Assembly (NCBI GenBank): GCA_944321705.1
Contig: CALUMG010000002.1
Coordinates: 174,488 to 238,487, forward strand
DNA length: 64,000 bases
DNA from: an uncultured Muribaculaceae bacterium
GTDB taxonomy: Bacteria; Bacteroidota; Bacteroidia; Bacteroidales; Muribaculaceae
Reading direction: 5' to 3'
Shown here: in pieces, positions 28,550 through 36,150 of the stretch
Layout: each line of letters begins with the position of its first letter
Numbering within the stretch: the first letter of the stretch is position 1
Made by a program: the position numbers and the translations under genes
The notes under the pieces: generated by a model
The model's database searches: none
The model's input: only the letters and a program-made list of their open reading frames with translations
What the model was told of the DNA's origin: nothing

Positions 28550-28591
28550 ATTGTCATATGCGATATCTGTTAATTTGGGACAGTCTCGACA

Positions 28592-30130
28592 TTAATAGTC
28601 GGCATTGTTAGGATCAAAATTCGTCCAGCCTTCCATCCAATTGTCATTGGCCGAGAATGCGCCTATGTAGCTTACTTTGTCCATTCCGTCAAGAGCTGAA
28701 TCTTCAAAAGCAGCAGCTGTCAACAGCGGGCTGCCTGCTTGAGGCATGATGTCGGCACCTACGCCTTCGGCATTGCCAAGCATCAATGAGCTCTTTTCAA
28801 CAACTTGATTACCCGGTTGGCTCAAGAAATAAGTATGAGAATAAGACACTTGATTGGCATCGATAACGGCATCGTTCACTGCATCATATAAAACATCTTC
28901 ATATATTCCGTTGAAATCGCTGCCAAGGATGCCCATGTCGGCAAACCAGACATTGTTGATTTTCAAAGTTCCGTTCTTAGCCATGTCGACCGAGTTGCCA
29001 CGTTGTCCGTCGATAATGATTCCGATAGGGAAACCTATGGCTACCGAATTAAAGCAATTCAAGCGGCTTGAACGACGCACTTGCATTGCCGACTGGAATA
29101 AGCCAAGAGAAGAACCGTTGCCCGGATTGTAATCACCGCCATTGATGTAGTCAACAGTATTTTCAAAATTATCACGACCTCTTGGGCCAACAAAAGTAAC
29201 ATTGCTGAACACGCAAGTGGTATATGGCTCAGTTTGCGCACCGTCGCTGCAGTTGTCCGATTCAAAACCATTTGAACGAGAAGTGTCGGCAAGACGTGGG
29301 TCGCGAACAGAAAGGCAGTATTGGACTTTTCCGCTGAAACCATTGTCGGTATCAAAATCATCATCCCATCCTTTGTAGGCAATCAGATATTTGCAATCAA
29401 CATCGCCACCAAACCATTCATAAGAATCGTCATTGCTATAAGATACTTGAATGTGGTCGATTTGAGTCTTGCTACCGATTGAGCCAAGGGTCAAACCATT
29501 GATTTCTTGGTCGGTCTGGAACGGATATCCTGCAAATTCAATGCGGACATAGCTCAATACTCCAGAGTTGTCATTTGCATCTGTACCACCGTGCTGGCTG
29601 CGCGGGCCACCTTCAATTTGCATGTTGTTTTGTTGATTATTAGGAGCCTTACCGCACAGAATCAGGCCACCCCAGTCACCAGGCTTGCGTTGGCCCTTAG
29701 GAGAATTGGAAGTGAACACGATTGGTTCGTTGGCATTACCTTCGGCAAAGATTTTTCCGCCTCTTTCCACGATAAGAGATGCCATTGTAGTTTTGTCTCC
29801 CTTTATTACGGTACCCGGTTCGATTGTCAATTCTGCTCCATCGGCAACATAAACCCATCCTTTCAATACATAAGTACCTTTTGCAAGAGTTTGCTTGCCT
29901 GTAAACACGAATTCAGCGTCACCGTTGCCAATTACTGTTCCTTCAGGATTCTCAGAACCATCTTCATTGAAGAGCAAGTGATCGCAGCTTCTAATACCGC
30001 CATCAGTACCCCAAGTGTACGACTCGTCACTTCCACCTTCACCTTTTCCCGGTTCATCATCTTCACATGACACTAATGCCATTGAAACACCTGCCACGAG
30101 GGCATAAACAAAAAAGCTTCTAAATTTCAT
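28592..30130 (-). CDS. Beta-helix lipoprotein partner of the TonB receptor
   Basis: A 512-residue lipoprotein with a signal peptide and lipobox LVSC (Cys about 22). After an acidic Gly/Ser linker, residues about 60-460 contain repeated strand units typical of a right-handed beta-helix (GWVYVADGAELTIEPGTVIKG, SLIVERGGKIFAEGNANEPI, GDWGGLILCGKAPNNQ). The WGGLI element and Asn/Asp-rich loops resemble surface proteins paired with TonB receptors in Bacteroidetes. It follows the receptor gene by 69 bases and ends in a terminator. Substrate unknown; a ligand-binding role at the surface is inference. Confidence 0.82.
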   Translation of the reverse strand: MKFRSFFVYALVAGVSMALVSCEDDEPGKGEGGSDESYTWGTDGGIRSCDHLLFNEDGSENPEGTVIGNGDAEFVFTGKQTLAKGTYVLKGWVYVADGAELTIEPGTVIKGDKTTMASLIVERGGKIFAEGNANEPIVFTSNSPKGQRKPGDWGGLILCGKAPNNQQNNMQIEGGPRSQHGGTDANDNSGVLSYVRIEFAGYPFQTDQEINGLTLGSIGSKTQIDHIQVSYSNDDSYEWFGGDVDCKYLIAYKGWDDDFDTDNGFSGKVQYCLSVRDPRLADTSRSNGFESDNCSDGAQTEPYTTCVFSNVTFVGPRGRDNFENTVDYINGGDYNPGNGSSLGLFQSAMQVRRSSRLNCFNSVAIGFPIGIIIDGQRGNSVDMAKNGTLKINNVWFADMGILGSDFNGIYEDVLYDAVNDAVIDANQVSYSHTYFLSQPGNQVVEKSSLMLGNAEGVGADIMPQAGSPLLTAAAFEDSALDGMDKVSYIGAFSANDNWMEGWTNFDPNNADY

Positions 30131-30199
30131 TGTAATTTAATTGGTTTTTTGTGAAAAAAGTAATGTATGATTATGATAATTAGTTATGTTGCAATTACC

Positions 30200-32980
30200 T
30201 TAGAATGCGTAACTTACGCTGAGTGAATAATTACGTCCCGGTGAAAATTGTCGCGTAACCTCTTCCACCTTACCGCTCGACGTTTCTTCAAATTGCTTGT
30301 AAGAGACATCTTCAGCAAGAATATTCCTCAACGAGAGTTTCACCTCGAAATGCTCTCCAAGTTTCTTCGATGCACTCAAGTCAAGTGTGTTGCGTGGCAT
30401 TTCATAAGAGTCGGGAATGTTGACAACGTTGTCGCCACTGCCAAGGCTTCGACCCACACCCACTATGCGCTTTCCTATGCGGTTGTAGAGCAATGCCACG
30501 TTAAGTCCGAGATTCTTAGGTTGGTAGAACAATCCTGCGTTTATCAAATAAGGCGACTGTCCTTGCATTGCACGATCTCTTTCATTTGAACCTTCGGCGA
30601 AGCGCACTTTGCTTTTTATCAAAGCCCCGTTGAAATTCACACTGAAATCATCAAGCCCGATGAAATCGAGATTTTTCTTTATTTCTACCTCTATACCATA
30701 AGTATCGGCTCCCTCGGCATTCTCATAAGAATAAGTCAAGCTCGTTCCGCCATTCACCGTGTAGGTCCATTCTATTGGATTTTTAAAGTTCTTGTAGAAA
30801 AGAGAGACCGACATCAATTCTCCCGGAGCAGGATAAAATTCATAGCTCAAGTCCACATTGTTGATGTAAGCTGCTTTCAAGTCGGTATTTCCTTGTACAT
30901 TGCTTGCAAGGTCGAAATCGTAATACACCGATGGGGATACTTCCCTAAACTCCGGACGGTTGATGCTTCGTCCATAAGACACGCGCGCCTGGTGTTCTTC
31001 GGTAAACTTATACGACGCATTGACCGATGGGAAAAAGTCGCTTGTAGTATAGAACATGCTGCGCGGGCTCTTTTCATAGTTTCGCGTATTACTTATAAGC
31101 TCCATCTTGTTATATTCATAACGCACTCCGGCATACACGTTGAATTTCTCAACCGGGATGTTCACTCCCACATAACCGGCCATCAACCAATTGTTTCCAT
31201 CATAGTTGTTCGTCCAGCGCACATTTTCAAGCATATACAGCTTGTCAGCACCGTAATTGGCTTCAGTAAGCAATTCATTAGGAATATCCATGTAACGGAA
31301 ACCGTCTGGCAATGTATTGTCGGATGTGTTATAAGTATAGATGAAATCTCTTGCGCGATAAGAACGCGTGCGATAATCTCCATAAGCGCCCACTTTCAAT
31401 TGCGGCTCAATTTGTCCTACTTCAAATTTATCTTTGTAATTGACATTAAGCGAAGCGGTGTGTTCATTCAATCGTGTGAATTCACGTTCAATATCGTTTG
31501 CGCTCGTCAATCCCAAATGACCCTGTTCTATTGCATCGTTGACTATGTAACGACGGCGGTCGGGCATGCAATTATTGGCGTATGCGTATCCTACGCTCCA
31601 ATCAAAGCTCCTAATATCGTTCAACTGGTGACGACCGGTGAATTGACCATTATATGTGGTGCGGCTCATATAATAATATTCGGCACTCTCCTCATTATTG
31701 GTCTGTGCATCCACTCCAACTCGATAGGTGTATCGGTCGCGACCCAACTGGTTGAAAATGTTCTTGAATTCAAAACGATTCATGCCATCCGACGAAAGAT
31801 AAGTCAAGTTCATCATTGCTCCGAGTTTTGCATAATGATTATACTGGTCATCTTGACTGTCGCGAAGATAGACAGGACGATTGGCAGTAACATCGTAGGC
31901 TCCGAACAGGGAATTTTCCATGTTCAATATGGTTCGGTAAGAATTACTGTAATTCAATGATGCAAGCAATGCAATCGTTTGACCTTCTTCCTGTATCCAT
32001 CTGCGATTCAATTCCGTATTGAACGAAACATCGAGCACAGGCTTCTTGTTGCGCACTCGCCAGTCATTGTTGAACCCGTTGTTAAGCAAATCGACGCCAT
32101 TGCCGGCAATAGGCTTCAGTTGTGCTGTCATGCCTCCGTCAAGGCTTCTAAATCCATTGTCAAAACCAAGGAAATCGGTAGCACTGCCCCTTGAGTACTT
32201 AAAATCTTGAAAATGCGTCTGGTCGTTCATGCTTCCGCCCAACGAGATCTTGAACAAATTCTCCATAGGGATATCTTTGGTGTTTATAAGGACGAATCCA
32301 CCGCTGAAATCGGCCGGATATTCAGGTGCCGGCGACTTGACTATAATCATGTTGTCGAGTTGCGACGATGGAATCATGTCGAATGAATATGCTCTTGAAT
32401 CGGCTTCGCTACTCGGCACGGCACTATTGTTAAGCCACACATTGTTATAACGTTGCGACAAGCCACGCACCATCACAAAGCGGTCATCTATAAGGCTTAT
32501 GCCTGGCACTCGCTTTATCACTTCCGAAGCATCGCTGTCTTGTGTCTTCTTAATCTGTTGTGCCGAAACGCCTGTCTGAACGACAAGACTATTCTTCTGC
32601 AAATTGACCAATGTACCTTCGGAGTCACGTCTTGCCTGCCCCGTAACTACGACTTCACTCAACGTTTGGCTTTCCGGCTTCATTGCAAAATCGACCACTG
32701 CCATCCCCGACAAGTCGATTTCTTTCACCTCGGTCGCAAAAAACACATACGACACCTCAATCACATAATGCCCGTTCCTCAATCCCGGAATTTCATAATT
32801 GCCGTCGAAATCAGTCGAAACGGAAATCCCTTCACTCGCAATCGAAATCGTAGCTCCTATCAAAGGCTCGTTAGTATCGTCCACGACCTTGCCTTTTATG
32901 GCGGCCGCCTGCATGCTTATGGCCGCGAATACAAATAATGACAACAATAAAAACCTAAAACACTTAAATCTTTTTTCCAT
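30200..32980 (-). CDS. TonB-dependent receptor with carboxypeptidase-like domain
   Basis: A 926-residue outer-membrane receptor. Signal peptide (MEKRFKCFRFLL ...), a CarboxypepD_reg-like domain (about 28-110: IKGKVVDDTNEPLIGATISI), the plug (about 125-235: KRVPGISLIDDRFVMVRGLSQRYNNVWLNN), and a 22-strand-type barrel ending in YSLSVSYAF. It is shorter than SusC-type receptors (about 1000) and the partner is a beta-helix protein and not SusD, so it is not a classic polysaccharide locus. The ATG at 32980 gives a good signal peptide; an ATG at 33034 adds 18 charged residues in front of it. Confidence 0.92.
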   Translation of the reverse strand: MEKRFKCFRFLLLSLFVFAAISMQAAAIKGKVVDDTNEPLIGATISIASEGISVSTDFDGNYEIPGLRNGHYVIEVSYVFFATEVKEIDLSGMAVVDFAMKPESQTLSEVVVTGQARRDSEGTLVNLQKNSLVVQTGVSAQQIKKTQDSDASEVIKRVPGISLIDDRFVMVRGLSQRYNNVWLNNSAVPSSEADSRAYSFDMIPSSQLDNMIIVKSPAPEYPADFSGGFVLINTKDIPMENLFKISLGGSMNDQTHFQDFKYSRGSATDFLGFDNGFRSLDGGMTAQLKPIAGNGVDLLNNGFNNDWRVRNKKPVLDVSFNTELNRRWIQEEGQTIALLASLNYSNSYRTILNMENSLFGAYDVTANRPVYLRDSQDDQYNHYAKLGAMMNLTYLSSDGMNRFEFKNIFNQLGRDRYTYRVGVDAQTNNEESAEYYYMSRTTYNGQFTGRHQLNDIRSFDWSVGYAYANNCMPDRRRYIVNDAIEQGHLGLTSANDIEREFTRLNEHTASLNVNYKDKFEVGQIEPQLKVGAYGDYRTRSYRARDFIYTYNTSDNTLPDGFRYMDIPNELLTEANYGADKLYMLENVRWTNNYDGNNWLMAGYVGVNIPVEKFNVYAGVRYEYNKMELISNTRNYEKSPRSMFYTTSDFFPSVNASYKFTEEHQARVSYGRSINRPEFREVSPSVYYDFDLASNVQGNTDLKAAYINNVDLSYEFYPAPGELMSVSLFYKNFKNPIEWTYTVNGGTSLTYSYENAEGADTYGIEVEIKKNLDFIGLDDFSVNFNGALIKSKVRFAEGSNERDRAMQGQSPYLINAGLFYQPKNLGLNVALLYNRIGKRIVGVGRSLGSGDNVVNIPDSYEMPRNTLDLSASKKLGEHFEVKLSLRNILAEDVSYKQFEETSSGKVEEVTRQFSPGRNYSLSVSYAF

Positions 32981-33060
32981 TATTAATCTATATTCTGCTT
33001 CATTAATCGTTTTTGACGCTGCAAATTTCCGCATAGCAGATTACAATGATTTTTCATCGT

Positions 33061-33104
33061 GGTAACATTTATTTTGCATTATCTTAACATTTCGGTAACA
33101 GTAG
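33061..33104. promoter_or_regulatory. Four 11-bp phased direct repeats upstream of the TonB receptor
   Basis: Successive 11-base units GGTAACATTTA, TTTTGCATTAT, CTTAACATTTC and GGTAACAGTAG share the core TTAACATTT/TAACA; the second is degenerate. Tandem 11-bp repeats are the usual form of PhoB/OmpR-class activator sites. They lie 81 bases upstream of the receptor ATG, and 110 bases before the promoter of the divergent gene. The intergenic stretch 32981-33296 holds nothing else recognisable. Confidence 0.55.
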
Positions 33105-33213
33105 CATGATGATAAACAAAACATAAGCCGCCATCTATCTTCCACATAAGGCCGTTGCACTTCGGCAATAAAAATTGTGCCACGCCACTTTTCATATTGC
33201 CCTCAACTTTCAC

Positions 33214-33221
33214 TATCTTTG
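33214..33221 (+). promoter_or_regulatory. -7 box of the PASTA gene
   Basis: TATCTTTG, an exact TAnnTTTG match; the -33 box is weak. The predicted mRNA start is near 33228, giving a leader of about 69 bases before the GTG start. Confidence 0.6.
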
Positions 33222-33296
33222 CGAAATCAAAAACCATAGTCATGCCTGACTCGAAAAAGCAACCACAGCATGACTAAAAAACCTTTCAATTAAAAA

Positions 33297-33935
33297 GTGG
33301 AAACAAACAAGAAAAAATCGCAGTTCATAAAGCGGCATCCCATCATTTTCAACTTGATATTGATAGCTGTTGCGACAGTAATATTGTGTAGTGCCGCGCT
33401 TTTCTATCTTGACATATTTACCGAACATGGCAAGACAAGCACGGTCCCAAATGTCAAAAACATGCAGCTTGCCGATGCAATAACAACATTGCGCAATGCC
33501 GGATTTAATTGGGAAGTTACCGACTCGCTATACAATGACACTTACGACTTGGGAGCAGTAGTGGAACAAACTCCTAAGGAAAATTCCAGCGTAAAGTCTC
33601 ATCGTACCATATATCTAAGCGTAAATTCATCTTCGCCACGCACTATCGCCTTGCCCAACCTGCGCGACCTGTCAATAAGGCAAGGAGAATCCACATTGAA
33701 AGGTTTGGGATTCCACAACATAAGTATCGATTCCATTCCTTCCCCATTCAAGGGTCTTATAATAAGAATAAGCGTGGATGGAAGAGAAGTGGAACCTGGC
33801 ACAAAAATTCTTCCATCGGCCCACATAAGACTTTCCGTTGGGAACGGATATGCGACAGCAGTAACTGACACTATCCCGACAGACGACTCGTTCGACCCTT
33901 ATGCCGACAATGATTCGGCCGACATATTCCTGTAA
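33297..33935 (+). CDS. Membrane protein with two PASTA domains
   Basis: A 212-residue protein with an N-terminal cytoplasmic stretch, one helix (about 19-41) and two extracytoplasmic PASTA domains (about 48-112 and 115-185; VPNVKNMQLADAITTLRNAG, LPNLRDLSIRQGESTLKGLG), then an acidic tail. PASTA domains bind peptidoglycan fragments, but unlike Gram-positive Stk kinases there is no kinase domain. The start is GTG: the in-frame TAA at 33291-33293 leaves no earlier option and there is no ATG before the helix. Next to the RluD-type gene, an arrangement I recall from other Bacteroidetes. Confidence 0.88.
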   Translation: METNKKKSQFIKRHPIIFNLILIAVATVILCSAALFYLDIFTEHGKTSTVPNVKNMQLADAITTLRNAGFNWEVTDSLYNDTYDLGAVVEQTPKENSSVKSHRTIYLSVNSSSPRTIALPNLRDLSIRQGESTLKGLGFHNISIDSIPSPFKGLIIRISVDGREVEPGTKILPSAHIRLSVGNGYATAVTDTIPTDDSFDPYADNDSADIFL

Positions 33936-34023
33936 CCCAGTTTTTCCACACACAGGATAAAAAATCTTTATATTTTTATAATATGTATGTCATACAAATG
34001 ACATGCAATACTGAAATTCGCAA

Positions 34024-35073
34024 ATGGAAGAAGAATTAGATATTGAATCATCTCAACCCGACTTTGTGGATGACGGGCGTGAATTATGGGAACACTATCG
34101 ATTCATCGCCGACAAAGGCCAAGCATTATTAAGAGTAGACAAATTTCTCGTGGCGCGCATCAATGGCACGTCTCGCAACCGCATACAACAAGCTGCCGAT
34201 GCCGGGTGCATCATAGTTAACGGAACGGCTGTAAAATCAAGTTACAGAGTCAAGCCGCTCGATGTCGTGAGCATCGTCATGGATAGGCCGAAATATGAAA
34301 ATGAAATCATTCCCGAGGATATTCCACTCGACATTGTATATGAAGATCCTTACTTGCTCGTGGTGAACAAGCCTGCCGGACTTGTCGTGCATCCGGGGCA
34401 TGGAAATTACTCGGGCACACTCGTCAATGCCCTTGCCTATCATTTCAAAGACAATCCCGACTACGACGTGAACGACCCTCGCATGGGACTGGTACACCGG
34501 ATTGACAAAGACACTTCGGGATTGCTTGTCATAGCAAAAACTCCCGACGCAAAAACTTCGCTCGGGAAGCAATTCTTTAACAAAACGACTAAAAGGCAAT
34601 ATGTCGCTGTCGTGTGGGGAGAAATGCAGCAACAAGACGGAACCATAACTGGCAACATAGCAAGAAATCCCAAAGACCGATTGCAAATGGCCGTATTCCC
34701 CGATGGAGAAACAGGCAAACATGCAGTGACCCACTATCACACGCTCGAAAACCTTACCCATGTGGCAGTAGTACAATGCCAGCTTGAAACAGGACGTACC
34801 CACCAAATACGAGTGCACATGAAACACATCGGACATCCCCTGTTCAACGATGCAAGATATGGAGGCGACGTGGTGCTTCGCGGTACAAATTCGGGCAAAT
34901 ACATGCAATTTGTGAAAAATTGCTTTGAAACTTGTCCTCGACAGGCTTTGCATGCTAAAACTCTCGGATTTATACATCCGAAGACTGGCGAACAAATGGA
35001 TTTTGACAGTGAAATTCCCGCCGACATGCAGGCTCTGATAGAAAAATGGCGCAATTTCTCATCATCTCATTGA
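34024..35073 (+). CDS. RluA/RluD-family pseudouridine synthase
   Basis: A 349-residue RNA-modifying enzyme that isomerises uridines in 23S rRNA. An S4 RNA-binding domain (about 38-90; RVDKFLVARINGTSRNRIQQ) precedes the catalytic domain with the conserved RIDKDTSGL (Asp near 160) and later TGRTHQIRVHMKHIGHPL. Length and order fit RluD. It starts 89 bases after the PASTA gene. A TGACAT/ATGTCA inverted repeat (33988-34005) lies before it; its role is unknown. Confidence 0.95.
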   Translation: MEEELDIESSQPDFVDDGRELWEHYRFIADKGQALLRVDKFLVARINGTSRNRIQQAADAGCIIVNGTAVKSSYRVKPLDVVSIVMDRPKYENEIIPEDIPLDIVYEDPYLLVVNKPAGLVVHPGHGNYSGTLVNALAYHFKDNPDYDVNDPRMGLVHRIDKDTSGLLVIAKTPDAKTSLGKQFFNKTTKRQYVAVVWGEMQQQDGTITGNIARNPKDRLQMAVFPDGETGKHAVTHYHTLENLTHVAVVQCQLETGRTHQIRVHMKHIGHPLFNDARYGGDVVLRGTNSGKYMQFVKNCFETCPRQALHAKTLGFIHPKTGEQMDFDSEIPADMQALIEKWRNFSSSH

Positions 35074-35183
35074 TATTTTTCCAATATCCTCTCTCCACAA
35101 TCCTTCAACTATTACCACATGGAACACCTTTCTCAAGGTGCATCAAATGTCAGCACAAATCATAAACACACCCCACACACAGT

Positions 35184-35804
35184 ATGAAAGAAATTAATCC
35201 GCAAGAAACAACACGCGCCTACGCCTTTGACATGTGGATGAATGCACCTATGCCCATGGTGACATTCTTCAAAACTCTTAACGTGAGCCCCATCATAAAA
35301 ACGAGCAAAAGAAAAGGGTTGAAATTCAACATGCTCATGTGCTGGTGCATAGGCCGCGCAGCAAGCAGAATAAAAGAATTTTACACCTTGCCTGTCGGCA
35401 ATAAGCTCATCCAATATGACAACATTGCCGTTAACACCATAGTTGCAAATAAAGAAGGTGAAGTGAGTTCTTGCGACATACCATTCTCAAACGAACTGCA
35501 ACAATTCAACTACGACTATATGCGTCTCACTACGCAAGTAGCCCAAAATTGCAAAAACCATGATTTGACCGAAAGCATGGTAATCGGCACTTCGGCTTTA
35601 GCACAATATGACATAGACGGAGCCGTAGGCATGTATAGCGGCATATTCAACAACCCTTTCATGATTTGGGGCAAATACCGACGAAGCTTTTTCAAGACCT
35701 CTCTTACGGTTTCATTCCAATTTCATCATACGCAAATGGACGGGGCACACGCCGCACAATTTTTGGATAATCTGCAAAACGAAATAAACAATCTCAAAGC
35801 ATAG
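35184..35804 (+). CDS. Chloramphenicol acetyltransferase-like protein
   Basis: A 206-residue protein of the CAT superfamily. The C-terminal catalytic motif HHTQMDGAHAAQF (HHxxxDG with the active His near 178) and the N-terminal FxTxxLxxSPIIK pattern are present, as are the YDIDGAVGMYSGIF and YRRSFFKTSLTVSFQFHH segments. True CAT resistance enzymes are about 210-220 residues. Chromosomal CAT-like proteins such as this one are common in Bacteroidales and usually lack proven resistance activity, so resistance should not be assumed. Confidence 0.85.
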   Translation: MKEINPQETTRAYAFDMWMNAPMPMVTFFKTLNVSPIIKTSKRKGLKFNMLMCWCIGRAASRIKEFYTLPVGNKLIQYDNIAVNTIVANKEGEVSSCDIPFSNELQQFNYDYMRLTTQVAQNCKNHDLTESMVIGTSALAQYDIDGAVGMYSGIFNNPFMIWGKYRRSFFKTSLTVSFQFHHTQMDGAHAAQFLDNLQNEINNLKA

Positions 35805-35809
35805 CGACT

Positions 35810-35826
35810 TCATCGCGTCTTTACAT
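35810..35826. repeat. Decayed half-copy of a dispersed palindrome
   Basis: TTCATCGCGTCTTTACA matches one arm and loop of the palindrome at 63730-63752 (TTCATCGCGTCTC). The other arm (GAGACGCG) is reduced to GCGA. It follows the CAT-like gene's stop. Confidence 0.5.
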
Positions 35827-35862
35827 TGCGTGCACACGGCAATTGCCACCCCACAGGTAAAT

Positions 35863-35893
35863 AAAAAAACTGCCCCGAAAATATTCGGAGCAG
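35863..35893 (-). terminator. Terminator of tRNA-Leu
   Basis: On the minus strand CTGCTCCGAA (35893-35884) pairs with TTCGGGGCAG (35879-35870), one mismatch, followed by TTTTTTTATT. It lies 9 bases past the tRNA 3' end. Confidence 0.85.
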
Positions 35894-35901
35894 CCTTTCG
35901 G

Positions 35902-35983
35902 TGCGCATGAAGGGACTCGAACCCCCACTCCTCACGGAACCAGATCCTAAGTCTGGCGCGGCTACCAATTACGCCACATGCGC
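35902..35983 (-). tRNA. tRNA-Leu(UAG)
   Basis: 82 bases. Acceptor arms GCGCATG/CATGCGC pair fully. The anticodon stem CCAGA/TCTGG encloses CTTAGGA, so the anticodon is UAG (reads CUA/CUN). The D arm, T arm (GGTTCGAGTCC) and long class II variable arm (TTCCGTGAGGAG) fit leucine. CCA is not encoded. Own promoter and terminator. Confidence 0.97.
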
Positions 35984-35993
35984 AAATGCAGTG

Positions 35994-36024
35994 CAAAGGT
36001 ACGATTATTTTTCAAATTTCCAAA
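35994..36024 (-). promoter_or_regulatory. Promoter of tRNA-Leu
   Basis: On the minus strand TTTG (36024-36021), 19 bases, TACCTTTG (36001-35994), an exact consensus match 10 bases before the tRNA. Confidence 0.85.
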
Positions 36025-36150
36025 ATTTCAAAGAAAATACTTACACCCATTTTAAACAAAATCATATAACTATCTATCCTTCAGGCAATAAAAATCTTAT
36101 AATCATTGTCGCATTTCAAGCAAAGTTCAAAAAAGCGGCTTGCTCATTCG

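Larger units (their letters stand above)
27842..28591. other. Gene-free AT-rich stretch
   Basis: 750 bases without a credible gene. It holds an inverted repeat AACAAGTGAA/TTCACGTCTTGTT (27921-27953) with a 3-base bulge, a TACTTTTG box on the minus strand at 28160-28167 about 320 bases before the barrel gene, the candidate RNA at 28254-28423, and the terminator of the beta-helix gene at 28515-28549. Nothing else is recognisable. Confidence 0.6.

Noticed and set aside
30893..31960. 355-codon frame antisense to the TonB receptor
   Set aside because: Mirror of receptor coding, no recognisable domain or promoter.
35184..35804. Chloramphenicol resistance gene
   Set aside because: Only CAT-like; chromosomal homologues usually lack resistance and no mobile element is near.
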